Shown one piece after another: positions 23,038 through 32,500 of a stretch of 42,006 bases of DNA; the stretch's first letter is position 1; every line of letters starts with the position of its first letter. The position numbers and the translations under genes are program-made. The notes under the pieces are model-generated. The model saw only the letters and a list, made by a program, of their open reading frames with translations. It did not search any database and had not been told where the DNA came from. The stretch covers positions 1 through 42,006 of the IMG/VR virus record IMGVR_UViG_3300027749_000206. One strand, 5' to 3'. The DNA comes from a virus.

Positions 23038-24348
23038 TTATTTTTTTGAGTTTTTAATCATTATGTCAAACGCTTCAGTTGCTTCATTAAGACCTTCTGT
23101 TTTAATATGTAGGTCGTAGCCTTCAATCAATTTAGCCATTTTTTCTATCTTCTTAGCACATTCTTCGTGGCTTTTACCAACAGCTACTAAACTTCCTATT
23201 GTAGAAGAATCACCAATTCTAAGAACATGGTATGTTCCGTCTATCTTGATAGGATTAATCAACTTAACCCACTGCCTTATTTCTGGTGGAAAGTAAACCG
23301 TTTGATGATTACCGCTATGCCACCCAGAACTTATGAGTACTTCCATTCCATACATATTATCTATGTTAGGCTCAACAAGAATTCCATTTCCTCCTCCCCA
23401 TATAATCTCACCAAGATTCTTATATATCTCTTGATATAGTGCATTTGGAGGTAATCCTAAGCGCATACATGGGTCTATAAAGTAGTTCTTTCCATCCTTA
23501 GTAGTTCTTACCTCAGTTGAAAAGAATCCATTATGGTCGTATTTCTTAAGTAGTCTTAAGAACTTTTCGTTTACTTTTTTGTTACCTATTGACAAATCTT
23601 TTTGGTCAACAACAGAACCTGCATACGCAACGTCTTTAATTTCACATCCAGTGAACATCTTTGTTGGCAGTTGCCCATTAACAGCATATGCATCTATTCC
23701 TTCCTCTACAATAGCGTCTATAGAATCAACTACTATAAACTCAACAATATATTTAAGCGGTCCTAATGTAGCTTCTACATTGTCAAGCAATGGCTCACTA
23801 AGCCTATAATTAATATGATGAAATGTTTCAAATGTTTTTCTGTATTTTGAAATCTTAATCCACTTGTCTTCATTCTTTTTAAGATGTTCCCTAAGTGCTG
23901 CCATACCAACAATTCTTATCGTTGGAGCAACATCCATACCAATAGCCTTCATCTCCTTAGCAGTCTCATACCTATCAAGCTCAAGCTTCTCGGCTTTACC
24001 AGAACCAAATGAAGGTATTCCAGATGCTTCTAATGTCTCAAGAAGGTCGCCATCGTAAATATCTGGAGTAAAGAAACAGTCAACCTCATCAAGAATGCTG
24101 AACATATTCTCAATCCTTTCTATGTTTTTACCATCAAAAGTATTTAACCTTTTACCATTTTTCCACTCCGTACCAATCATAGCTTCAGCCATTCCGGGAT
24201 ACGCATTCTTCCATTCTGTGTAATAATAAACTTTCTTAAAATGGTCAGCAAGCTTTAGGGCAAATTCAAAGAATAGCCCATTATCACAAACAAGTAAAAC
24301 TTTATCTTTACAACTTCCAATATTCTTTATGTCAAGCTTTTCCATCAA
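23038..24348 (-). CDS. ATP-grasp protein, PurD-like, 436 aa
   Basis: The N-terminal ~110 residues look like a pre-ATP-grasp Rossmann part (KVLLVCDNGLFFEFALKLAD). Then follow SFGSGKAEKLELDRYETAKE (113-132), DKWIKISKYRKTFETFHH (161-178) as the ATP-binding lysine strand, and the metal region STEVRTTKDGKNYFIDPCMR (277-296). This order resembles phosphoribosylamine-glycine ligase and related carboxylate-amine ligases. The usual E/N metal pair in FIExN appears as D292 and C294, so catalysis may be altered or lost. Among virion genes, purine synthesis seems unlikely; peptide or small-molecule ligation is possible. It overlaps the zincin gene by 17 bases. Confidence 0.75.
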   Translation of the reverse strand: MMEKLDIKNIGSCKDKVLLVCDNGLFFEFALKLADHFKKVYYYTEWKNAYPGMAEAMIGTEWKNGKRLNTFDGKNIERIENMFSILDEVDCFFTPDIYDGDLLETLEASGIPSFGSGKAEKLELDRYETAKEMKAIGMDVAPTIRIVGMAALREHLKKNEDKWIKISKYRKTFETFHHINYRLSEPLLDNVEATLGPLKYIVEFIVVDSIDAIVEEGIDAYAVNGQLPTKMFTGCEIKDVAYAGSVVDQKDLSIGNKKVNEKFLRLLKKYDHNGFFSTEVRTTKDGKNYFIDPCMRLGLPPNALYQEIYKNLGEIIWGGGNGILVEPNIDNMYGMEVLISSGWHSGNHQTVYFPPEIRQWVKLINPIKIDGTYHVLRIGDSSTIGSLVAVGKSHEECAKKIEKMAKLIEGYDLHIKTEGLNEATEAFDIMIKNSKK

Positions 24349-24712
24349 ATACTTTATTTAGGTCTTCGTTATATTTAATCCAATCTATTCCAAGTTCGTG
24401 ACAAATCATCTTTTCAATCATCTCCGCAAATCTATGCTCATTTCTGTATGGGGCATCTATTTGGTCTCCGGGTTCGCCTTCCTGCTTACTATCATCAAAT
24501 TTTAGGTCGAATTCAAGTATGTCTTTTTCACTTATCCCCCTGTGCCTCGTCATAAGCTCTTCGATAAGTTCGTGTATCAGAATAAGCTTATTATACTCGT
24601 CATTACCCGTATCTGTTATCCTAAAATGAAGCGCATCTCCATTGTCAAAATAATCCCCAAGCGTATCATACCTTTGCCAATCCAAAGGTACTACTTTAGT
24701 TATTATTCTCAT
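24332..24712 (-). CDS. Zincin-like protein with HELIEE motif, 126 aa
   Basis: ILIHELIEELMTRHRG places H47-E48 and E51-E52 on a helix, a variant of the HExxH zinc motif, with H57 and a later H as possible further ligands. The rest is acidic (DLKFDDSKQEGEPGDQ) and helical (HRFAEMIEKMICHELGIDW, with a second HE). It is coupled to the overprinted ORF (ATGA) and to the ATP-grasp gene (17-base overlap), so the three are likely co-translated. Peptidase activity is uncertain, since the second His of HExxH is replaced by Glu. Confidence 0.6.
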   Translation of the reverse strand: MRIITKVVPLDWQRYDTLGDYFDNGDALHFRITDTGNDEYNKLILIHELIEELMTRHRGISEKDILEFDLKFDDSKQEGEPGDQIDAPYRNEHRFAEMIEKMICHELGIDWIKYNEDLNKVFDGKA

Positions 24713-25044
24713 TTTTTACGCTTAATCTTAAATATCTTTTTTGCACTATTGGCAATGTTTCCAAGAAAGGTATTCTTCTTTTGTCCATCCTGATTTTGAG
24801 AATCCATCTCGCTCATAGGCTGCATCAACTCCATCTTTCCCTCCGAGCTTATTGAATTGGTCATCAATTGATTCTCGTTCTCCTTCTGTATAAGGTCGCT
24901 GGAGCTGTTCTTCTCTTGGTAAAGGTCTTGACTGTCTATCTCTTTCTTCGATTGTAATCGGTTGCTTAGATTCTGTTGGAACTTCTCCTGCAACTCCTTC
25001 GGGAGCTGATTCACGAAGTCCAAGATTTCTTGCTTGCTGTTCAT
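24709..25044 (-). CDS. Overprinted small protein, 111 aa
   Basis: This frame lies almost entirely (about 300 bases) inside the 3' end of the 835-aa gene, in another frame. Its stop overlaps the zincin ATG as ATGA, the usual coupling in this genome, which supports real translation. The product begins with a helix (ILDFVNQLPKELQEKFQQNL), continues with a Gln/Ser/Glu-rich disordered part, and ends in a basic helix (FLGNIANSAKKIFKIKRKK). It could also be reached by frameshifting from the long gene. It may be a membrane- or DNA-touching accessory. Moderate-to-low confidence because overlap creates chance ORFs. Confidence 0.45.
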   Translation of the reverse strand: MNSKQEILDFVNQLPKELQEKFQQNLSNRLQSKKEIDSQDLYQEKNSSSDLIQKENENQLMTNSISSEGKMELMQPMSEMDSQNQDGQKKNTFLGNIANSAKKIFKIKRKK

Positions 25045-27253
25045 ATTCTGTGTCTTTTATAGTTTGATTTAACGCATCTACATGAGCTTGTTCTTCTGCT
25101 TTTACAGGGTCGATGGGTTCAACAATTTTTTCCTCTACTGGTTTTGCTGCTGTTCTATCTTCTTCTGGTATTTTTAAGCTTTTCTCCAAAGCATCTATAT
25201 TATCTTCATTTTGTTTTAATAATGCTCTTATGCCATCTTTACGTTCTTCTGGAATAGTATCATCAGCTAACTTATCTTGAAAAGATTTGTTTTCATCTTT
25301 CATTCTTTGTAATGCAGCTGATTTTGGAGATTCATCATACAATTCCTTATACTCGTAATCTTTCATGTTATTACGATTAGCAGTCTCATTGGCTACAATT
25401 GACTCTACTTTTGCCGTATTCTTTTCTTCATTATCTCTTTCTTCTTGAGTTAATGGTTTTGGTTGTTCATCTACAGCTGCTGCTTTTTGCTCTTCTGTAG
25501 CATTTGGCATAGTATTTTCTGCCATTTTTGTTCTAAGTTCTTGAACCCTCTTATCAACTCTTTCTGCCTCTTCTTTGGCATACTCATAGTCGTGCCTTTC
25601 TTTTGAAATTTCTTCTGTAGGATTATCACCAAATTGTTTATAATACTTACCATCTTGTTCAGTAAATTTCAATTCAATACCATCTGTAATTGACTTTATT
25701 TCATCATTTATAGATTCTCTTTTTGCTTGTAAAGCACTTGTTGTCTTCTGTGCATCTTCTTTATACGCTTCATCTACACCTTCTGAACTTTTTTTGGCTG
25801 ATTCTATAGACTCATCTAATCCTCTTCTTTCTTTTATAAGAGGTATAACTTTTGTTACTACTTCTGGAGTAGCGTGTACTGGTATAGTCCTTTTAATATC
25901 AGCGTATGTTTGAGCATTTTGAAGTACAGCAGTTTTTTCTTCATCAGAAAATCTATACTTATCCATTGTTTTAGTAAGGTCACCTATTGCAGTTTCTACC
26001 TCAGCATCATTTTTTGCATTTGCTATAGTTTCAAGAACATGATTATCTGTATGTTTTCCAATAGAAGTAACCATTGCTAATGGAGTTGTACTTAAAAATC
26101 CCATAGCAGAATTATTAACGAGATTTTTTAAATAATCTTTTTTTGTTTGCTCAACATCAAATAATTGGTCGTCTTGTACTTTATTTGTAAGTGCTTGTAT
26201 AACTGGTTCTACTGTAGTAGTAACTGCTGGTATAGCAGCACCGATAGCATTTGAGTGTAATACTCTAAGACCATATTTTTTAAATCCAGACATTTCAGCT
26301 GTAACTGCTTTTTGAGCAGCTTTTTCAATAGCCTCATGCGTTATTGCTGTACCTTCTAATGAAATATCTTTTAGTACATTAGCAGTTATTTTTTTTAATA
26401 TATTATTGCCAATCTTACCTCCACCAAGTATTTTATCAAATCCAATTTTAGTAATAAGTGCTGATACAGTACCTTGTGCTATTCCATATACCTGTCTTGC
26501 TTTTTCATTAGATTTGATTTCTTTGTTCTCTACCATTTCATCATAACTCTTTAACCCATCAGCATATCCAGTTGCGCCAAATGTAACACCCATTGGCACT
26601 CCAGCTTCTTGAGCAAGTAGAGCAACACCTAAATCAGATGTCATTTTTACTGCATGATATCCAGCTGCCTTTAAATCATCTAAACCAAGTCCATCTGTAA
26701 CATTAAATTTTGACATTACTTTTTCCCTATACTCTTTAGGAGCTAAATCAGGCATACTCATATCTTGAGCAATTTTACCAATACCCCTTAAAGCTTTTCT
26801 TTCCGGTTCAGATATTTTTTTACCAGATGCTGTTTCGTATAGATTCATTATTCCTTCTTCAGCAAGATATACTAATGGGTCTTTTGCTGATTTTACGAGG
26901 TCTAACATACCACCTAAATAAGTAAGTACACCGCCTCTGTCTTTATTAATAGCTTTTTCTGTATTTGTTTTTGGTGCAGATAAATCTTTAGACGATTCTG
27001 GGAATAATTGAAATTGAGGCTGATAGCCAGCTGTCATTGATGGAGCTTTAGGCTTTTCACCCTTTACAAATCCAATCTTCCCCTCAAATTCATCATAAGT
27101 TCCAAGGGAATAGTCTTTTGATAAAGCATCATAAAATGTTTTTCTTTTTGATGAATCATTCAATTTTGTTTTAAATTCATCATATGTACCAAGGTTGTAG
27201 TCCTTAGATACTGCATCATATAATATCTTTGATTTATCTATTGTATCAGGCAT
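24746..27253 (-). CDS. Large coiled-coil internal virion protein, 835 aa
   Basis: The N-terminus has a tandem ~29-residue repeat: YDAVSKDYNLGTYDEF (12-27) and YDALSKDYSLGTYDEF (41-56). A central hydrophobic, Gly/Ala-rich region (about 190-340) precedes long charged coiled coil (KAVDE-, KKSSEG-, EERDNEEKN-type segments), then a disordered acidic C-terminal part. Length, helicity and place behind the muzzle and ejection-type genes suggest packaging in the capsid and release with DNA. The 3' end contains an overprinted ORF in another frame. No catalytic motif recognised. Confidence 0.65.
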   Translation of the reverse strand: MPDTIDKSKILYDAVSKDYNLGTYDEFKTKLNDSSKRKTFYDALSKDYSLGTYDEFEGKIGFVKGEKPKAPSMTAGYQPQFQLFPESSKDLSAPKTNTEKAINKDRGGVLTYLGGMLDLVKSAKDPLVYLAEEGIMNLYETASGKKISEPERKALRGIGKIAQDMSMPDLAPKEYREKVMSKFNVTDGLGLDDLKAAGYHAVKMTSDLGVALLAQEAGVPMGVTFGATGYADGLKSYDEMVENKEIKSNEKARQVYGIAQGTVSALITKIGFDKILGGGKIGNNILKKITANVLKDISLEGTAITHEAIEKAAQKAVTAEMSGFKKYGLRVLHSNAIGAAIPAVTTTVEPVIQALTNKVQDDQLFDVEQTKKDYLKNLVNNSAMGFLSTTPLAMVTSIGKHTDNHVLETIANAKNDAEVETAIGDLTKTMDKYRFSDEEKTAVLQNAQTYADIKRTIPVHATPEVVTKVIPLIKERRGLDESIESAKKSSEGVDEAYKEDAQKTTSALQAKRESINDEIKSITDGIELKFTEQDGKYYKQFGDNPTEEISKERHDYEYAKEEAERVDKRVQELRTKMAENTMPNATEEQKAAAVDEQPKPLTQEERDNEEKNTAKVESIVANETANRNNMKDYEYKELYDESPKSAALQRMKDENKSFQDKLADDTIPEERKDGIRALLKQNEDNIDALEKSLKIPEEDRTAAKPVEEKIVEPIDPVKAEEQAHVDALNQTIKDTEYEQQARNLGLRESAPEGVAGEVPTESKQPITIEERDRQSRPLPREEQLQRPYTEGERESIDDQFNKLGGKDGVDAAYERDGFSKSGWTKEEYLSWKHCQ

Positions 27254-27255
27254 TA

Positions 27256-28932
27256 TTAAAACCCTTTAATTGTTTTTTTACCACCAGCTATAGATGGTTT
27301 TTCTACATTAATAGTAGGAGCTTGACCAATAGCTGATAAAACATTACTTTTTACATATTCACGTTTTTGTTTTGCCGTCATTTGTGGTAACTTTATTTTA
27401 CTTGATAAATACGCTATTGCATTGCTATCAGTAACATCACTAACAATTACTACAGGAGGATTTCCCGGAGTAGATGAAGGAGATACATTAACAAGAATTT
27501 TACCAGAACTGATAGATTGAGGTGTAACTTTTAAATTTGATACACCAACTTTAGCATTATTTTCATTTATTTTTTCTGCATTTTTAGCTAATTGTTCTTT
27601 ACCTTCTGGTGAATTAGGGTCATTTACTACTTTAAAACCAATATTAGCATCTTTTAATGCTTGTATTCCTCCTTGATATATAGGGTTATCTTTATATCTT
27701 GCAGCTCCTGTAGCTGCAAAAATTTTATCAGTAAATCCTGATGAATTATATACGTTAACAATTTGTTTTGCTGCTTTAGGACCTTCTGTTCCACCTGCTG
27801 CCCATATATTTAATCCCGGTGTAAAATCAACAATAGCAGTTTCTTCACCTTTATCATCTAAACTCTTCCTAAGCATTACCATACCAACATTTTCTGCATG
27901 GTTTAATGCTCTTGTATATGCTCCATATGCTAATGTATCTTTTTCTTCTTTAGCTTCTTTTGATGGGTTTCTCCATCTGTCTAAGAACTCTTTAGCTGCA
28001 ATATAATGAGAATAAGATGTTAATGGTTCTTTTTTTGGGTCTGTGCTAAACATATCTGCTGATGCACCATGAAGGTTATATTTCTTAGCTCCATTAGGAT
28101 TTTTATCATCAAAAAATTGATTAAATTCTTCAACAGTTTTTTGATAATCACCACTTGCAATAACTTTATCTAATTGTTGTGCGGCAAATTTTGGCTTATT
28201 TGGTATAGTAGTACCACTTTCTTCAAATGATTTATCTACAGCAGTTAATACTCTACTTAAGTCTGTTGGAACATTTTTATAATTAACAAAATATGATATA
28301 CCGTGCTGTGATTTTTTTGTTCCGTCTGGTATAGGATATTCTGAATCAATCGCTCCTTTAATATTACTATCAAGTCGCTCATAGAATGGTTTACCATCTA
28401 TTGTTTCAGAAAGATATCTTGACGGGTCAGCTGTATTTTTTTCTTTAATATAACTTAATGGCTTATCAATTACTTCTCTTTTATATTCTCCTGCTGCTCC
28501 TTCTCTATAATAATGACCTTTACTTGGGTCTCTTAATTGATTATATATAAACTCCTCTTCTTTCTTTTGAGTTTTACTTGCTGCAACACCAGCCCTTATT
28601 TGAGCGTGTAATTCATTATATTGACTATTTAATTCACCGTATTTCTTAGGATTCTTATTAATTAAATTAGGATTAGAAGCTAATAAAGTTCCAATACCTT
28701 TCCATTTTGTATATTTATCCATTATCTCAGAAGTATCATATTCTTTTATACCCTCTGTATTTTTGTATAGTTCAGCTGATTCAGTAGCAAATTGTTTTTT
28801 AGCTTCTTGTCTATAAAATTTATCTTCAGCTGCTAACCTTTGCGTAACTGCTGCAATATTTTTATATACATAAGAGAAGTCCTGCGGACCGTAAGCCTTC
28901 TCTATCATCCTTTCTCCTATACCAAATGGCAT
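27256..28932 (-). CDS. Internal virion/ejection-type protein, 558 aa
   Basis: Helical N-terminal third (AAVTQRLAAEDKFYRQEAKK, SQYNELHAQIRAGVAASKTQ), then a mixed alpha/beta centre and a polar C-terminus (VKVT-, SKIKLPQMTAKQKREYVKSN). No signal peptide or membrane helix is visible. It is encoded two bases upstream of the 835-aa protein and after the Gly/Ala-rich gp14-like protein, the usual neighbourhood of T7 gp15/gp16-like ejection proteins. There is no direct sequence match I can name. Confidence 0.6.
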   Translation of the reverse strand: MPFGIGERMIEKAYGPQDFSYVYKNIAAVTQRLAAEDKFYRQEAKKQFATESAELYKNTEGIKEYDTSEIMDKYTKWKGIGTLLASNPNLINKNPKKYGELNSQYNELHAQIRAGVAASKTQKKEEEFIYNQLRDPSKGHYYREGAAGEYKREVIDKPLSYIKEKNTADPSRYLSETIDGKPFYERLDSNIKGAIDSEYPIPDGTKKSQHGISYFVNYKNVPTDLSRVLTAVDKSFEESGTTIPNKPKFAAQQLDKVIASGDYQKTVEEFNQFFDDKNPNGAKKYNLHGASADMFSTDPKKEPLTSYSHYIAAKEFLDRWRNPSKEAKEEKDTLAYGAYTRALNHAENVGMVMLRKSLDDKGEETAIVDFTPGLNIWAAGGTEGPKAAKQIVNVYNSSGFTDKIFAATGAARYKDNPIYQGGIQALKDANIGFKVVNDPNSPEGKEQLAKNAEKINENNAKVGVSNLKVTPQSISSGKILVNVSPSSTPGNPPVVIVSDVTDSNAIAYLSSKIKLPQMTAKQKREYVKSNVLSAIGQAPTINVEKPSIAGGKKTIKGF

Positions 28933-28970
28933 ATTGTATGTTTAAATTATTACTTATACTAATAAATTCA

Positions 28971-29546
28971 TTATTCTCCGCCCGGAGCTGACGCAGCACT
29001 TGTTAATCCACTAACAGCACCTTGAAGACCTTGAGCAACCATAGCTCTTTTAGCTGCTAATTGCTGAAGTTTTACATTTGCTTTAAGTTGCTGTTTTTCT
29101 TGTTGAGAAGCAAACTGTTTATATTTTTCTGCTCCTGCCATACCAATAGCTTGTCCAAGACCTGCCATATTTTGTTGTTCAGCACGAGATGCTTGACCTG
29201 CAAGTCCTTCGTATCCTCTTTCTTTTCCTTTTTGAATAGCTCCAATCATTCCAAGACCTCTTCCTCCTCCCATTCTTTGAGCAGAAGAAACTGCTTGAGT
29301 AGCAGCAGATTCTATCCCTTGTTTTTCAATCAAAGTAGCATCTGCTCCAAGACCAGCACCAACTTTTCTTTTTCTTAAAGCTAAGTATTTAGCTGTTTCC
29401 GGGTCTGCTGAATATGTTGAAATATCTTCAACGGATTTATCGGCTGCTCTTTTTGCTTTTCCCATTCCAATCATGCCTAATCCACCTTGAAGTAATCCAA
29501 GTCCAGCTCCAGCTAATCCCATTATTTGACCGGGTCCTAATGCCAT
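28971..29546 (-). CDS. Gly/Ala-rich internal virion protein, gp14-like, 191 aa
   Basis: A hydrophobic glycine-rich N-terminus (GPGQIMGLAGAGLGLLQGGL, GMIGMGKAKRAAD) is followed by an Ala/Gln-rich helical body (QQEKQQLKANVKLQQLAAKR) and another Gly/Ala end. This is the composition of T7 gp14-like proteins that leave the head first and build a membrane channel for DNA. It lies directly after the muzzle-like gene, as in crAss-like and T7-like layouts. A -7 box at 29604-29611 inside the upstream gene may give it extra expression. Confidence 0.65.
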   Translation of the reverse strand: MALGPGQIMGLAGAGLGLLQGGLGMIGMGKAKRAADKSVEDISTYSADPETAKYLALRKRKVGAGLGADATLIEKQGIESAATQAVSSAQRMGGGRGLGMIGAIQKGKERGYEGLAGQASRAEQQNMAGLGQAIGMAGAEKYKQFASQQEKQQLKANVKLQQLAAKRAMVAQGLQGAVSGLTSAASAPGGE

Positions 29547-29558
29547 AATATATTTATT

Positions 29559-32500
29559 TTATGCGTTTCTTTGACTTACTGTAAAATTAACGTAAACTCC
29601 TGACAAATATACAAAATTAGTACTACTGTTGCTCAATTTGCTTTGCAACCAACTTCCCTTAAGGTAATCACCCTCAATTACGCCACCAATACTATTGCCA
29701 TCCTTTAAAAATGCTGCGTGATAGAATCCTTCATTTATCTCATAGTCAGATGTAACAAGGTTACTTATTTGACCTAAGGAAGTGTTTATATCAGAGGCTC
29801 CAGATGAAATCCAAGGAGATAGAGTATCTTGAGTAATAGTATTAAAATCTTTCTTAATTATTGGATTTATATTATAAACAAGCGTAATTGATGATGGGTA
29901 GCTTACTCCATAAAAAGTATTATAGTTTGTTGTATTATCATGTAAATAAAGTTCCCCTGCCTTAAAGCTAACAACTGAACTGTCTACCGATGAAACCCAT
30001 TCTGGGGCATAATCGTAAAAAGAAGAATAAGCGTTTTTATTTTCATTAAACGCTATTGTAGTATTAGACTGACCGCTAAATGCTTGAAATATAGACACAT
30101 ACTGTTCTTCATAGAAATCAAAAATACCAAGAACTTTAGCCTTACCACCAAGTGTTCCAGCTACTGGACTTATGTATTTTTTACTTAAATTAGTTATATA
30201 GAATTGAGCTTTATAGAGTTCGCTGATTGGAGTTATGCCATCTTGAGATAATCTTACTTGGTATCCTCTTACGGGGTCTACAAAATAATCAGCATTTGCT
30301 GACGAAGTTAAACTTGTGTTCATCCATCCTACACCGTATTCACCTTGATAATAGTGTATTTTGTTTATTATAGTATCTGTTTGAATTAAATTTTCAGAAC
30401 CATTTGCATTAAATATCATGTTCTCAAGTACGCCTACAACACCGCATCCTCTACTTTGGAATACCCTTATTTGGTTTCCTCGAACCTTTAATCTACGTAT
30501 ATCACCCTTTTGCCTATCGTACTCATCGTAGTTTGCTACGTAAAACATATTTGTATCATTAATCTGAGTTCCCTGCTGATAGTTTAATGAATACCTAACA
30601 AGAGTTGGGTAGTACGTTTCTTTTGCATAAGAATCTTGAATAAGAGGTCTACCAAGACCATCTACTTCTGAACTGTACAAATCAGACATAGACTTATCAA
30701 GTATTGAAACTGATTCTCTATACCTTGAATACATATCTCCTCTAAAAAATTGAAATATTGCAGGTTGTGAACCGCTTCCTATTATTTGATTTTGTGTTTT
30801 ACCTGTATGTATTCTATTTCCATTTATATCAGTTGAAATAAAATATGTTTCCCCAAATTCATAATACACTTGAGTGTCAGATGCTATAGTATTTTGAGAT
30901 GGAGTGTACACCTCTATGTAGTAGTTATTGTATCCAGCAGTTCCAAAATTACCCATTACTCCACCATCGTATTGAACTTTTATAAATGTTCCAGTCTGAG
31001 CAACAGAATTTATTGTTGGATTTTCTAATAAATCTATAATTGGATAATTATTTACAACTGAATATGCATTTAATACAACGGAGTTATTTTTTCTTCCAAC
31101 AATTCTAATCCTATCTCCTTTAACAAAATCATAAGCAGTAGTATTGATGGTATTGACTTGATAACTTGTTATATTTAAGTATGCATATGCAGGCGTTCCA
31201 CCAGAATCCTTTAGTGTTGTATCTGAAATTATTGTTTTAAGTGTATTTAGGGTTAAGTTTGATGTCCTTACAAAAGAAAAAGATTCAGCCCAAGAAGGAG
31301 GGGCATTACTTACATTAAACGTAATTGATGGTATTGTTAATGGAGTTCCTCCAAGGTCTGTTGAAGCTATTTCTGGAGTATTTATATTCATGTTATTAGT
31401 AACATTAACTCCATTTGTTACGCCATATTTATCAAAATAACATATACCAAAACTATACTTTGAGTTATGTTTAAAACAAGCTGTATTTACTCCTGTTGGG
31501 TCCGGAGGCAAACCACCTCCTGCATAAGCAACAACGTTCATCGAGGCAGTAACTATAAATGAATGTACGCTTAAGTTTGTTCCTATTCTTATACCATATC
31601 TTCCGGGATACCTTGTATCTCCAGAACCATTTAATTTTGTTATATAAGAAGTAAGACCGTAAGTTCCAAATGTCGCATCTACGGTCAACCTATTAAACAT
31701 TTTTGTTTCTAATCCAGCCAATGAGTTTTCTCCTGCACCAATAACAAGGGATGTCGTAACAGTTGTTGATGAACCGGGAGACATACCTAATATAGAAACA
31801 ACGCTATATGAGTCACCAACTTGAGGTAACCCATCAAAAAGATAATAATAGTAATCTCCTGTTGGAGGTCTACCACCAGCATACCAGTTCTGCGTTATTG
31901 CAGTAAATGGATTTGTCGGAGGTGTGTTTATTACAAGTTCTTGAGTTGCTGATACGCTTAATGTTGTATCAAACGTTTTCCCCTCAGTTATTCCACCGTA
32001 TATAATTTGATTTCCATTTAATAATTCTTGTGCATTTGCTTTTGCTGGAACATAACTAAATAATATCGTTGTTTCATTAACATTAACAAATGGGTAAGAT
32101 TCTGAATTATAAAAATTATAAGTAAATATGTTATCGTTTACGTATCCAAGAACTGTTTTGTCTAATACTGCAACAAGAAATGAATCAGAAAATGTATTTA
32201 CAATACTTTGCCTTGCTGTTATTTCTATTTTATATACATCAGCACCACCAGAATAGCAGTCAACCTGTATCTTATTATTTTTTGTTGGATTTATTTCTGT
32301 CGCAAGAGTATCAACATCAGCAGGAGCAAATAACCTGCTCCAAGGACTAAATGTAGACTTTGTTCCATCTTTGTACACCCATCTATAACAAAATTGGAAT
32401 ACTCTGTTTTTTAAGTTATTTATGCCAATGGACGTATCATTAGCATATTTACACAGCGGAGATATTAATGGAACTTTTCTTGCTACTGTTAAGTATTCAT

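Noticed and set aside
23038-24348. True purine-synthesis PurD enzyme
   Set aside because: The context is virion genes, no other purine gene is present, and the metal-binding Glu/Asn pair is altered.
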